From contig JAHELC010000002.1 of NCBI GenBank assembly GCA_024644405.1, positions 62,001 to 126,000 of the forward strand: 64,000 nucleotides of DNA, read 5' to 3'. The position numbers and the translations under genes are program-made. Each line of letters starts with the position of its first letter. Within the stretch, counting starts at the first letter, position 1. Positions 33,410-42,520 of the stretch are shown piece after piece. The notes under the pieces are model-generated. The model did not search any database, had not been told where the DNA came from, and saw nothing but the letters and a program-made list of their open reading frames with translations. This DNA comes from Nitrospinaceae bacterium. GTDB taxonomy: Bacteria; Nitrospinota; Nitrospinia; Nitrospinales; Nitrospinaceae.

Positions 33410-34732
33410 TCACGGCTCCATGGGCGGCACATTCCGTCTCCGGTCTCGTTTTTTACGGGTTTTATCACGCTCAAACTCCCGCCAGCGCCGGGGATCTTCC
33501 TTCAGCTGGGGCAAGGTGTCCTCGGCCTCCTCCTCCAGCCACAAATCCTCCAGAACAGAGCCTTTTTTCGCCGATTTCGAGGGCTCTTTCGGCAGGTATT
33601 TGCGGCGCTCCTCAGCCTCTTTCTGGGTCAGGCCCAGTTCCATCTCCAGCAGATCTTTGCCCACCACCCCCTTTTTTTTCTTGGACAGGGCCTCGCCCCG
33701 GAGCTTGATTTCCCTGGCATTGACCAACCCTGATTGCCAAGCCTGCGGGATACCGGACAATCCGTGAACGGCTCCCGCCCAGCAACCGGTCAACGCGCCC
33801 AGCTTGTCCGCCTCGCGACCCAGATTGAGCGTCCCCGTCAACGCTCCCGCAAAATCCGAACCCGCCGTCAACAACCGCACCAGCGCCAGTGGCAGTATCG
33901 TCAGCGTATGCCCCTGCGTCGCGTGTACGATTTTCGTGCCGATATAAGAAGACGCGTTGTCGCTAATCCACGCAGGCAAATTTTCCAAATTCCCTTGCGA
34001 ATACTGGCCCGCCAGACCGCTCAACGTTTTGCTCATCGCTTCCGGATTTTTTTCCGCCAGCGTAAAGCGGTCCGGATAATTTTCGCGATACCATGTTTCA
34101 ACTGTGGCACAAAATTCCGCCGCTTCGTTCAGCAACGTGGCGCCCTCAGGCAATTCCTCTTCATTCAAAAGACGCACGGTGATAAATCCGGTCACTGCCG
34201 CACCCGCGACCTCCCACGGGTGGCGGCTCAACAGCAACGCCGCCTCGATGCAATACTGCATCAACGTTTTGGACGGCCTCTGCTGATACAGAGAAAGCGG
34301 TACGGCCATCGAAAAATAACAGGCATAAGCCGACGCCTGATCTGCCAGCAAAGGCTCGGACCGGTTGGGAAGGTCTTGCACGCTTTTGTAAAAACATCCT
34401 TCAGGACGGCGGAATACGCCAAAATAATTTTCCGGGCCATGGGCGCTCAACCGCACCAGCAGATCGGACAAATCTTCGCTATCCGGTTTTTTGGTTTTCA
34501 ACAGCGAGTCGCATACCGCCAGTGCGCGTTGCGTCTGCACGCCATACAGTCCGGCCATGCGGTATTGCTTGATGCCTTTGCCTATATAGGGCCGCACGTC
34601 GTGGTAGCGGTCGACCTGTTTGAAATACTGCTTCACCGTCTCCGGCTTGAGACCCTTCACCGACTGCCCCAGCGCATCTCCAATCGCCATGCCCATCCAA
34701 CTGCCTATGATTTTGTCCTTCAAATCGCTCAT
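33410..34732 (-). CDS. ADP-ribosylglycohydrolase-fold protein with altered metal site
   Basis: A 440-aa protein whose first 325 residues follow the ARH/DraG fold: MGMAIGDALGQ at 14-23, a helical core, and GREADKLGALTGCWAGA at 305-321. Active family members have TDDT near residue 65 and GGDTDT in the later block to hold two Mg ions. Here these read GVQT (64-67) and GREADK, so most metal ligands are gone. It may bind ADP-ribose or another ligand without cleaving it, or use a different chemistry. The last 90 residues are a charged Lys/Arg/Glu tail. It lies 20 bases after the metallo-hydrolase and is likely cotranscribed with it. Confidence 0.75.
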   Translation of the reverse strand: MSDLKDKIIGSWMGMAIGDALGQSVKGLKPETVKQYFKQVDRYHDVRPYIGKGIKQYRMAGLYGVQTQRALAVCDSLLKTKKPDSEDLSDLLVRLSAHGPENYFGVFRRPEGCFYKSVQDLPNRSEPLLADQASAYACYFSMAVPLSLYQQRPSKTLMQYCIEAALLLSRHPWEVAGAAVTGFITVRLLNEEELPEGATLLNEAAEFCATVETWYRENYPDRFTLAEKNPEAMSKTLSGLAGQYSQGNLENLPAWISDNASSYIGTKIVHATQGHTLTILPLALVRLLTAGSDFAGALTGTLNLGREADKLGALTGCWAGAVHGLSGIPQAWQSGLVNAREIKLRGEALSKKKKGVVGKDLLEMELGLTQKEAEERRKYLPKEPSKSAKKGSVLEDLWLEEEAEDTLPQLKEDPRRWREFERDKTRKKRDRRRNVPPMEP

Positions 34733-34752
34733 GATTTTTTACCAAGAAGATT

Positions 34753-35523
34753 TTATTCCACCGGGATGAGGACGGAGGGGGTGCTCTGGCGGGCGGGGAA
34801 GAGTGTGGCGGGGTGGTCGCCCAGGACCCGGCGGGCGGAGTCCATCGCGATTTCCGGATGGTTGTTGGATTCGCTCAAGTGCATCAGCACCACGGTTTTC
34901 AGCGCATCGTGTTTCACCTGCGCCAGCAAATCCGCGCAGGCTTCGTTCGACAAATGCCCGACGTCGCTTTGGATCCTCTGCTTGAGCGGCCACGGGTAAT
35001 GCCCGTCCACCAGCATGCGCTCGTCGTGATTCGATTCCACCAAAAGAGTGTCGCAGCCTTTTAATTTTTCTACGATTTGCAGGGTGATTTTTCCGAGGTC
35101 TGTGATATGCCCGAGTTTCTTCGAGCCGCAGCGCACCACGTAGGCCACCGACTCCGCCGCGTCGTGCGGGGTGGCGAACGATTCGACCGTCAAATCCCCC
35201 ACTACGGCTTCGTCTTCCTGCTCGATCGTTCGCCAGTCGACGTCGGGGTGGACATGCCGCCGCATCGCTTCGCGCGTACCGCGCGTGCCATAAACAGGGA
35301 TACCGTGTTTTTTGGTGAGGGCGCCGGCGCCACTGATATGGTCGGAATGTTCGTGGGTGAGGAACAGGGCGGTCACCTCCTGCGGCTCGCGCCGGATGTG
35401 TTCCAGGCGTTTTTTGAGGACGCGCGGTCCGATGCCGATGTCGATCAGGAGGCTCGCCTGTTCGCTTTCGATATAGACGGCGTTGCCCTTACTGCCACTG
35501 GCTAGTACGGAAAATTGAAAAAT
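34753..35523 (-). CDS. WalJ/YycJ-type metallo-beta-lactamase-fold hydrolase, start displaced by apparent frameshift
   Basis: Homology extends well past the first GTG at 35376. The same frame upstream encodes FSVLASGSKGNAVYIESE, the classic N-terminus of this family, and reaches an in-frame stop with no ATG, GTG or TTG before it. Two readings are possible. One is an ATT start at 35523, with AAAGGA 7 bases upstream. The other is an ATG at 35530 in the next frame, joined by loss of one T from the T5 run at 35518-35522; it would give MDYFQFSVLAS. The zinc motif HEHSDH is at 57-62. The family processes nucleic acids or cell-wall signals; WalJ acts with WalK/WalR in Firmicutes. The ARH-like gene follows 20 bases on. 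Confidence 0.8.
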   Translation of the reverse strand: MFQFSVLASGSKGNAVYIESEQASLLIDIGIGPRVLKKRLEHIRREPQEVTALFLTHEHSDHISGAGALTKKHGIPVYGTRGTREAMRRHVHPDVDWRTIEQEDEAVVGDLTVESFATPHDAAESVAYVVRCGSKKLGHITDLGKITLQIVEKLKGCDTLLVESNHDERMLVDGHYPWPLKQRIQSDVGHLSNEACADLLAQVKHDALKTVVLMHLSESNNHPEIAMDSARRVLGDHPATLFPARQSTPSVLIPVE

Positions 35524-35537
35524 AGTCCATTCCTTTC

Positions 35538-35574
35538 TTTGTGTCGCCCTTCGACAGGCTCAGGATGACACAAA
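35538..35574. repeat. Palindromic REP-like element
   Basis: Perfect 8-base arms TTTGTGTC and GACACAAA enclose CCTTCGACAGGCTCAGGAT. That core, or its complement with CCTGAGCCTGTCGAAGG, is a sequence I recognise as recurring in intergenic repeats of many bacteria. It lies between the aldehyde dehydrogenase stop and the metallo-hydrolase start. It could act as a transcript stabiliser or terminator. I find only this copy in the window. Confidence 0.6.
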
Positions 35575-35577
35575 CAA

Positions 35578-37065
35578 TTAATCGTGCTCGATCTGGGCTT
35601 TCTGCAGGGTTCCGCTGTAATCGACGTATACCGATTTCCATTCGGAAAAAATTTCGAGCGCCGCGGTGCCCGCTTCGCGGTGGCCGTTGCCGGTGCCCTT
35701 GGTGCCGCCGAACGGCAGTTGGATTTCCGCGCCGATGGTCGACGCGTTGATGTAGGTGATGCCCGTGTCGAGGGTCTCGATGGCCTTGAAGGCCCGGTTG
35801 ACATCGCGCGTGTAGATGGCCGACGACAGGCCGAACTTCGAATCGTTGACAACCTCCACGGACTGCTCGAACGTGTTGCAGGGGATGATGGCGACCACCG
35901 GCCCGAAGATCTCCTCCTGTGCGATGCGCATTTTGGACGCCACGTCACCGAAAATCGTCGGCTGGTAAAACGATCCGTTTTTGCAGTCCTTGCCTGTTGC
36001 GTACGCACCCCCGGTGAGCAGTTTCGCGCCTTCGTTCTTGCCGATCTGCACGTAGTTGTCCACCTTGGTGCGCTGGCTTTCGTTGATCAGCGGGCCGACA
36101 TCGGTTTTGGGTTTGAGCCCGTCGCCCAGCTTCAGGGTTTTGGCACGTGCGATCAGCATCTCGGTGAATTTTTTCACGATTTTTTTATGCGCGATGACAC
36201 GGCTGCAGGCGGTGCACCGCTGGCCGGTGGTGCCGAACGCGCCGAAGATGACGCCCTCCACCGCCAGGTCCAGGTCGGCGTCGTCCATCACGATAATGGC
36301 GTTCTTGCCGCCCATCTCCAGCGAGTACTGCTTCATATTTTTCGCGCAGGACGCGGCGATCACCGCTCCGGTATCGGTCGACCCGGTGAAGGACACGAGA
36401 TCGACCCTGGGATGTTCCACCATGGGCGCGCCGACTTCGGTGCCGGACCCCTGCACCAGGTTCAACACACCGGGGGGCAGGCCCGCCTGTTCGAAGATCC
36501 TGACGAAGTTGTCCACAGACAGCGGCGTATCGGTCGCCGGTTTGATGACCACCGTGTTGCCGCAGACCAGTGCCGGCACCAGCTTCCACGACGGGATGGC
36601 GATGGGAAAATTCCACGGCGTGATGGCGGAGACAACGCCGACCGGCATGCGTACCGACATGCAGAATTTGTTTTTGAGTTCGGAGGGTACGGTTTCGCCG
36701 AGCAGACGGCGGCCTTCCCCGGCGGTGTAGTAGGTGAGGTCGATGGCTTCCTGAACGTCGCCCCGGGTTTCGCCGATGACCTTGCCCATTTCACGGGTCA
36801 TGTCCTGCGCCAGTTCTTCTTTTTGCTTGAGGAGCAGTTCAGCGACCCGGAACAGGATCTCCCCGCGCTTGGGAGCGGGAGTGGCCCGCCATTTCGGTAA
36901 CGCCTCATCGGCCGCCGCAATGGCTTCGTTCACGTCTTTTTTATTGGATTTCTGGAACCGCCCCAGGACCTCGTTGTGATTGGCGGGGTTTACATTTTCA
37001 AACGTTTTTCCGCTGGACGACGCTTTCCATTTGCCGTTGATATAGTTTTTGAACAGTTTTGCCAT
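35578..37065 (-). CDS. NAD(P)-dependent aldehyde dehydrogenase
   Basis: A 495-aa ALDH-superfamily enzyme oxidising an aldehyde to an acid in the cytoplasm. All catalytic residues are present: Asn152 (TPWNFP), Glu250 (LEMGGKN) and Cys284 (GQRCTAC). The C-terminal part has [16 protein letters not shown] and [17 protein letters not shown]. The sequence looks closest to the group that includes semialdehyde dehydrogenases (succinate, alpha-aminoadipate or 2-oxoglutarate semialdehyde types), but substrate cannot be set from motifs. It has its own good sigma-70 promoter and a 130-base leader. The metallo-hydrolase follows after a REP-like palindrome. Confidence 0.92.
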   Translation of the reverse strand: MAKLFKNYINGKWKASSSGKTFENVNPANHNEVLGRFQKSNKKDVNEAIAAADEALPKWRATPAPKRGEILFRVAELLLKQKEELAQDMTREMGKVIGETRGDVQEAIDLTYYTAGEGRRLLGETVPSELKNKFCMSVRMPVGVVSAITPWNFPIAIPSWKLVPALVCGNTVVIKPATDTPLSVDNFVRIFEQAGLPPGVLNLVQGSGTEVGAPMVEHPRVDLVSFTGSTDTGAVIAASCAKNMKQYSLEMGGKNAIIVMDDADLDLAVEGVIFGAFGTTGQRCTACSRVIAHKKIVKKFTEMLIARAKTLKLGDGLKPKTDVGPLINESQRTKVDNYVQIGKNEGAKLLTGGAYATGKDCKNGSFYQPTIFGDVASKMRIAQEEIFGPVVAIIPCNTFEQSVEVVNDSKFGLSSAIYTRDVNRAFKAIETLDTGITYINASTIGAEIQLPFGGTKGTGNGHREAGTAALEIFSEWKSVYVDYSGTLQKAQIEHD

Positions 37066-37201
37066 GGGACACCTCCGAACATTCAGGTGTTAACCGGATT
37101 TTGATGAAGATGAAGGGTCTGAACCCATCAAAGGTGCGCCGCTGCGAACCTCAAGGACCGTTGAGACGGGATCGCTCAAACGGGAAGTGATTGCTGAATC
37201 G

Positions 37202-37229
37202 AATATAACAAATGGCGGGGGGAAGTCAA
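37202..37229 (-). promoter_or_regulatory. Sigma-70 promoter of the aldehyde dehydrogenase
   Basis: Minus strand TTGACT-N16-TATATT, five of six matches in each hexamer. Transcription would begin near 37195, leaving a leader of about 130 bases with a small CTCAA/TTGAG hairpin. The -35 and following TCCCCCCG are shared with the promoter at 58439-58467. Confidence 0.6.
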
Positions 37230-37263
37230 GATGCGGCAACAGGGATGGCAGACGCCTGCACCC

Positions 37264-38340
37264 TCAGGGGGTCAGGACCTTCTGAATATCGGATTCGGCG
37301 ACGCGGTCGACGATTTCCACGGTGCCGATGTCCTTGACTAAAATAAAGCGGATGTTTTTATCGTGCGCTTTCTTGTCCCGGTACATGGTTTCGATGTACT
37401 TCCCGGAAGGAAAGTCGGGCAGGCGCGAGGGCAGGCCGTACCGTTCGACCAGGGCCTCTATTCTGGTCACCGTTTCTTTGGAACATTTACCCAGCTGGCA
37501 GGACAACTTGGCGGCGTAGACCATGCCGATGGCAATGGCTTCGCCATGCTTGAACTGGGAGTAGGCGGTCAACGCTTCGACGGCGTGCCCGATGGTATGT
37601 CCGAAATTCAGGACCATGCGGTAATTGCTTTCCCGTTCGTCGCGCTCTACGACTTTGGCTTTGATGGCGCAGGAAGTTTCGATGATCCTTTCCAGGCATT
37701 GCGTGTCCTGAGCAAGAATTTTTTCGGAGTTCTTCTCAAGAAAAGCGAACAGCTTGGGATCTTCGATGACGCCGTATTTGATGATTTCGGCCATACCCGC
37801 GCGAAATTCATCCGCCGGCAGGGAGCTCAGTGTGTCGAGGTCGATGGCGACCAGCCGGGGCTGATAGAACGCACCGATCAGGTTTTTCCCTCGAGGATGG
37901 TTGACGGCGGTTTTCCCGCCGACACTGCTGTCCACCTGAGACAGCAGTGTCGTGGGAAGCTGGATATAAGGTACCCCTCTCAAGAAAGTCGCTGCGATAA
38001 ACCCGGTCAGATCGCCGATGACTCCACCTCCCAGGGCCACCAGGAGTGTGTTGCGGTCGTATTGGTTTTCGATCAGATGATCGTATACCGTTTGGGCGTC
38101 CTGCAGGGTTTTATGTTTTTCCCCCTCCGGGATTTCTGCACATTTTACGGCCAGCCCTGCGGTTTGGAGTCCTTCGGATACAACTTCTCCGTAAAGTTTT
38201 TTGACGGCGGGATTCGTCACGATCAGGGCCCGGCGGGCCGATGGGAGATGCGAGAGATGATCGCCCAGACGGGGAAGAAGGTTCCGGCCGATCAGGATAT
38301 CGTAACTCCTGTCGGCCAGATCAATCCTCAGTTTCTTCAT
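37264..38340 (-). CDS. aroB: 3-dehydroquinate synthase
   Basis: A 358-aa enzyme of the shikimate pathway that makes 3-dehydroquinate from DAHP, using NAD and zinc. Diagnostic stretches are EIPEGEKHKTL, ALGGGVIGDLTGFIAATFLRG, QVDSSVGGKTAVNH and GHTIGHAVEA, which supplies a zinc His. The length is normal. Its ATG overlaps the pilQ stop by four bases (ATGA), so it is translated with the pilus operon, an arrangement also seen in gamma-proteobacterial pil operons. aroK, which often lies between pilQ and aroB, is missing here. A 198-base gap separates it from the next gene. Confidence 0.96.
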   Translation of the reverse strand: MKKLRIDLADRSYDILIGRNLLPRLGDHLSHLPSARRALIVTNPAVKKLYGEVVSEGLQTAGLAVKCAEIPEGEKHKTLQDAQTVYDHLIENQYDRNTLLVALGGGVIGDLTGFIAATFLRGVPYIQLPTTLLSQVDSSVGGKTAVNHPRGKNLIGAFYQPRLVAIDLDTLSSLPADEFRAGMAEIIKYGVIEDPKLFAFLEKNSEKILAQDTQCLERIIETSCAIKAKVVERDERESNYRMVLNFGHTIGHAVEALTAYSQFKHGEAIAIGMVYAAKLSCQLGKCSKETVTRIEALVERYGLPSRLPDFPSGKYIETMYRDKKAHDKNIRFILVKDIGTVEIVDRVAESDIQKVLTP

Positions 38341-40304
38341 TGGTTGGAGAACGACGATTCACTCCGCACGATGGTCGGAGTAACGAAAATCAGCAGTTCA
38401 GATATATCGTCGGCCTCGGCCCGATTTTTGAACAAGTAACCGATAAAAGGAATATCGGAAAAGAAAGGCACGTTGGTGCGGTTTTCGGACATCGTTTTCT
38501 GATAGAGGCCGCCCAGTACCGTGGTGGCACCGTTGATCACCAGGACTTCCGTAAGGGCTTCTTTGGTGAGGATGGTAGGAACGCCATTCACCGAGTTTCC
38601 GAAATCGGCAGCATTCTGGGTAGCAACAATTTTCATATAGACGTTTTCGTCCGCCGTAATATGAGGCGTGACTTTGAGCTCCAGGTTCGCGTCCACAAAC
38701 TGTATTTGCTGTCCCTGGTTAGCAGAAGATGTTTGGAATGGAATCCGCCGTCCACTCTGGATCTTGGCTTCGATGTTATCCAGAGTCGTAACTTTGGGAG
38801 TCGCAATGGTCCGGGATTTCCCCTGGGATTCCAAAGCTTCCAGTTGGATATCCAGCATATGGTCTCCGCTCAGGGTCGATAACAGGGCGCCGAACTGACC
38901 TGCAGGCTGACTGGGAATGCCCAGGTCTACTGCAAATCCAGGATCCAGCGGAACCAGCGGATTCAATGGAAATCGTGCATTCTGTTGTCGGGTTATGCGG
39001 TCCCCGCCCGTCCGGATCAACGCAGGGAATCCGTCGTTGTTGCCGAAATCCGTTCTTTCCGTAAAGATACCCCATTGAATTCCCAATTCCTGGGCGAAGT
39101 TTCGGGTGACCTCGACGATTTTAGACTCGATCATGACCTGGGGTGTTTTCACATCCAGGGTTTTGATGACTGAAATCATTTCTTCCACTTTTTCAGGGAT
39201 ATCGGTCAGGATCAGGGTATTGGTCCGGGCATCTGCGGTAATATTTCCACGGGGACTCTTCAACCCGGTAAGGTTTGTGACCATTTCAGCAATGACGGCA
39301 TAATTGATGCGAATCATCTCCGTGACCAGGGGTTCCGCCACCTGGGCGGCCAACAGGGTCGCATTCGGTACAATGCGAATGATATTGCCTGTGCAGATCC
39401 TGCCCAGAGCGTTATTATCCAGAATCAGTTCAAAAGCCTTGTTCCATGGAACATCAATGAGGCGAATATTCACCGTTCCTGCAACATCCGGAGAAAGCAC
39501 CAGGTTGAATCCACTGACTTCGGCAATAATCCGGAAAATATTTTTAATATTGGCGTTCTGGAAATCCATTGAGAGGCTGTCTTTAACGCCCCCCAACAGT
39601 TTGAAGCAGGAATCCGTCGTATCTCCCACCTCGGTCTCTTCTCCAGAACTATCCATTTGTCCCATCGGCGCGCTGTCGGCCATGGCGACCTGTTCGGGAG
39701 CTGGTTCGGCTTGTTCTTCCGGAGCCTGTGCTTCCATCGCCGGAACCTCAGTATCTTTCAGGCGAATATCCATCACATAGGAACTGGGGCGGAGAATTTC
39801 ATAAGAGGCAGCCTTAGTGAGTCCAATTTCCAGGCGCAGCACTTTCGCTTCTTCAAAGTACAAGGGTCGAATAGTATTGACCACTCCCTGATTCACTTCC
39901 ATAACCCCGCTCAAGTCACTTTTTTCCATATTGGGGAAATCGAGCACCAGGCGGAGAGGATCGACTAACTTGAAAGCGGTATATTCCAAAGCCTGAGAGG
40001 ATCGTATCTTAATGGAAACTTCGTTGTCTTCCTTTGCCGTTTGCAGATCGACAATTTTCGAAAGCGTTCCGGCTGCGGCATCCCCCGAGGCCTGAGCCAT
40101 CAGCATTCGTTCGGCTTTAGTCCCTTTAGCCGGGCTGATTCGGATCATTTTCTTGGCGACCACCTTTTTGCCGGACACAGATTTCCCAGCTTCCTTGGAG
40201 CCGATTTCTGCCTGGGCATCCGGAGCGAACGAAACAGTCACACCCGCTCCGAGGAATATGGCAATCAAACCAAACATGAATTGATTTTTAATTTTTGTAT
40301 TCAC
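38337..40304 (-). CDS. pilQ: Type IV pilus secretin PilQ
   Basis: A 655-aa outer-membrane secretin through which the pilus leaves the cell. A signal peptide (ends AQA, about 32) is followed by one AMIN domain (about 70-175; VSIKIRSSQALEYTAFKL). An acidic Gln/Glu/Pro linker follows, then an STN/N0 domain (LSMDFQNANIKNIFRIIAEV, about 242-300), one N1 domain and the secretin core with a TPKVTTLDN and VPFFSDIPFIGYLF end. Only one AMIN is clear, where many PilQs have two or three. It follows the PilP fusion gene by 15 bases and is coupled to aroB. Confidence 0.95.
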   Translation of the reverse strand: MNTKIKNQFMFGLIAIFLGAGVTVSFAPDAQAEIGSKEAGKSVSGKKVVAKKMIRISPAKGTKAERMLMAQASGDAAAGTLSKIVDLQTAKEDNEVSIKIRSSQALEYTAFKLVDPLRLVLDFPNMEKSDLSGVMEVNQGVVNTIRPLYFEEAKVLRLEIGLTKAASYEILRPSSYVMDIRLKDTEVPAMEAQAPEEQAEPAPEQVAMADSAPMGQMDSSGEETEVGDTTDSCFKLLGGVKDSLSMDFQNANIKNIFRIIAEVSGFNLVLSPDVAGTVNIRLIDVPWNKAFELILDNNALGRICTGNIIRIVPNATLLAAQVAEPLVTEMIRINYAVIAEMVTNLTGLKSPRGNITADARTNTLILTDIPEKVEEMISVIKTLDVKTPQVMIESKIVEVTRNFAQELGIQWGIFTERTDFGNNDGFPALIRTGGDRITRQQNARFPLNPLVPLDPGFAVDLGIPSQPAGQFGALLSTLSGDHMLDIQLEALESQGKSRTIATPKVTTLDNIEAKIQSGRRIPFQTSSANQGQQIQFVDANLELKVTPHITADENVYMKIVATQNAADFGNSVNGVPTILTKEALTEVLVINGATTVLGGLYQKTMSENRTNVPFFSDIPFIGYLFKNRAEADDISELLIFVTPTIVRSESSFSNQ

Positions 40305-40319
40305 GATACGTCCTCACTC

Positions 40320-41858
40320 CTATTCGTCTGAATGGGGGAATTCAATAAACTCGGTACGGGTAACAATTTTCCCGTCATATTTTCGAAGTTGTTCCAACAC
40401 GACCACTCTTTCTTCATCAATGGATTGAACCACTCCGAAATTAGGCCCGATAAAGGAACCCACTCGGATTGTATGGCCCTTGGTATCCGGTGTTTCGATC
40501 AAACCAATGGTTTCTTTTTCATCCCAAATCACACCGGCAAATGTCAAATCTTTCAGGTTGGATTGCAACGGCGTTTGAATGAGCAGTTCCGTCTCCTCCC
40601 TGGCTTTAGCAATCAACTTTTTATATTGAGCAATTTCTTCCTTCAGCTCGGAAGGTTTCATCTTGTTCAACCCTTCTTTGTTTTTGAACAGGGCTCCGTA
40701 ATATTCAAGATCCGAATACAGCCTGGGGTTGGTTTCTTTGATTCTTCGATACAACTCATAAGGGATGGCGGGCAAACCTCCCACTTCGGCATCAAAAAAC
40801 TTCTTGGTTTCTTCATTCGTATCTTTGGACTTCGGTCCAGCCGGTCCCGTCGGTTTTTCAGGTTTCTCTTCTTCGGGAACGATCAGAGGCGTAAAGGGGT
40901 CACGATCCTCCGTAAACAGATACCGCAGTCCGGGAGCAAAAACCACCCGGGTCGTTTGGATATTCTGGTGCCCCGATTCAATCACTTTCAGAATTCTTTC
41001 CATATGCCTCAGGGCTTTCCGGTTAATGGTGGCGAAACCCGCCATAGTTCCCTCGCGATCCACTTTCCGGAACCATTTTCCCGCAGATGATTCGTAAAAC
41101 TGAATCAGCTTTTTGAGCTCGCGATTCGAAAGAGAACGATAATTGTACATATACCGAAGCAAAATATGCGAGCGAAGCCGTTCCCGCAGATCGGTCCGCA
41201 GACGGTTGATCAGCGTCTCTGCATGAGGTGCATGAAACTCCTTGTTGACCGGATTGGTCAGCTGAAGCAGGGAAGACTCCAGATCAATCACCTCGTCCAC
41301 CAGTCCCATTGCTTTTTCAAGTCGATCCAGCAAGTTGATGCGGCTGTTCTCGGGAGCTTTTGCAATTATTTTTTCAAGGAACTTCTGATAAGTTTTCTGG
41401 CTTATTTTCAGCGATTTGATATTGAGACGAACCACTTTTCGCCCGACAGTTGACCGGAAAAACCGGATACTCCGGGTTATATACACCCCGTTATAATTGC
41501 TTCTGATTTTCTTCAATTTCTGGTTGTAGAAATTATTCGCGCTGAAGGTTCCTTTATAAATATCATGCACCAATTTGATATGCTCAACAGACAACCCCAG
41601 GGAATGAAGTATCCTCGGCCCGACCCAAATGTCCGTCCCTATCTTTTTCTTGGACAGAACCTTTTTTTCCTTGCCAAATCCGCTCACGTTATAAAGCTGT
41701 CGGGACAAGCTTTTTTTGCTTTTCGAGCTGGTTTTAGCCACCGCCTGACCCGCGTTCAGCCAGGGCGTGAATACCCAAACCGCGACCATCAGGACGGCAA
41801 TCAAGCTCTTTTTAATGTTTATTCGCTGATCCAAGAGTTGCATATTCGCTACTTTCAT
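40320..41858 (-). CDS. PilP-type pilus protein fused to an N-terminal DUF2059-like domain
   Basis: A 512-aa protein in the pilP slot between pilO and pilQ. A signal or anchor helix (about 18-35) precedes a helical domain (about 90-295) whose core, LSNRELKKLIQFYESSAGKW (243-262), looks like the DUF2059 motif. A Pro/Glu-rich linker follows RDPFTPLI (319-326), the usual PilP entry motif. Residues 428-508 have the PilP beta fold: LKDLTFAGVIWDE, IRVGSFIGPNFGVVQSI, TRTEFIEF. Ordinary PilP is about 170-180 residues and a lipoprotein; I see no lipobox Cys here. It should link PilNO to PilQ, with the extra domain in the periplasm. Confidence 0.8.
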   Translation of the reverse strand: MKVANMQLLDQRINIKKSLIAVLMVAVWVFTPWLNAGQAVAKTSSKSKKSLSRQLYNVSGFGKEKKVLSKKKIGTDIWVGPRILHSLGLSVEHIKLVHDIYKGTFSANNFYNQKLKKIRSNYNGVYITRSIRFFRSTVGRKVVRLNIKSLKISQKTYQKFLEKIIAKAPENSRINLLDRLEKAMGLVDEVIDLESSLLQLTNPVNKEFHAPHAETLINRLRTDLRERLRSHILLRYMYNYRSLSNRELKKLIQFYESSAGKWFRKVDREGTMAGFATINRKALRHMERILKVIESGHQNIQTTRVVFAPGLRYLFTEDRDPFTPLIVPEEEKPEKPTGPAGPKSKDTNEETKKFFDAEVGGLPAIPYELYRRIKETNPRLYSDLEYYGALFKNKEGLNKMKPSELKEEIAQYKKLIAKAREETELLIQTPLQSNLKDLTFAGVIWDEKETIGLIETPDTKGHTIRVGSFIGPNFGVVQSIDEERVVVLEQLRKYDGKIVTRTEFIEFPHSDE

Positions 41859-41868
41859 ACCTTAAAAG

Positions 41869-42510
41869 TTATTTAACTTTCTCAGAACCTTCGATATACG
41901 CAAAGGTATTGGCTGTAATATTTGTCTGAAGTGCATCGATGCTTTCCTGCTCCTTCTCACCGTCCTCATTGACTACCAGCTTCAAAGCCGGCTTCATATC
42001 CATGTTGAAGTTTTTCACATTGACCACCCGAAGCAGATTCTGCAGTGAATCAAAAAATCCCGCGGTCTGGTAATAGCTGCCGACAATGGTCACCGACACT
42101 GGAATGGATTTATAAAAATCTTTGCTTACGGCCGGCTCCATTTTAAAAGCAACAATATCCACACCCAGGAAATCCCCAATATCCGAAATCTTATGAATCA
42201 GCAATGGAATCTCCTCCGCCAAAGGCAGTTGTCTCTTTTTCTCCCCCAGGGTTCCGAAAAGCGCGGCCACCTGTTTGGTGAAGAGTTCTTTTTTTGCGCC
42301 TTCCGCCAGATACAGTGCAAGTTTTGTTTCTGTTTCCGCCAACCTCTTGTCCAGCTTGGCCTTCTCCTCCGCGTTGGGACTGAATACCAAAAAGTACATT
42401 GCGCCAAAAATGACCAGGAAGAAACCAACAGCCATCCCGATATAATGCGCGGATTTGAAATCGGCAAATGTATCGTAGGGTATTTTGTCAAATATCTTGT
42501 TCAGATTCAT
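41869..42510 (-). CDS. pilO: Type IV pilus inner-membrane protein PilO
   Basis: A 213-aa protein with one N-terminal membrane helix (about 24-46; GMAVGFFLVIFGAMYFLV). A coiled-coil (LDKRLAETETKLALYLAEG) and a ferredoxin-like periplasmic domain ending in VVNVKNFNMDMK follow. PilO pairs with PilN to form the alignment complex that joins PilM in the cytoplasm to PilP and PilQ. Position and topology identify it, since sequence conservation in the family is low. It starts 10 bases after the pilN stop. Confidence 0.88.
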   Translation of the reverse strand: MNLNKIFDKIPYDTFADFKSAHYIGMAVGFFLVIFGAMYFLVFSPNAEEKAKLDKRLAETETKLALYLAEGAKKELFTKQVAALFGTLGEKKRQLPLAEEIPLLIHKISDIGDFLGVDIVAFKMEPAVSKDFYKSIPVSVTIVGSYYQTAGFFDSLQNLLRVVNVKNFNMDMKPALKLVVNEDGEKEQESIDALQTNITANTFAYIEGSEKVK

Positions 42511-42520
42511 GCATCCAGCC

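Noticed and set aside
33734-34999. 421-codon frame opposite the ADP-ribosylglycohydrolase-like gene
   Set aside because: Arg/Gln-rich shadow; the minus-strand gene has recognisable fold motifs.
35584-36900. 438-codon frame opposite the aldehyde dehydrogenase
   Set aside because: Shadow of a gene with all catalytic residues; no motif of its own.
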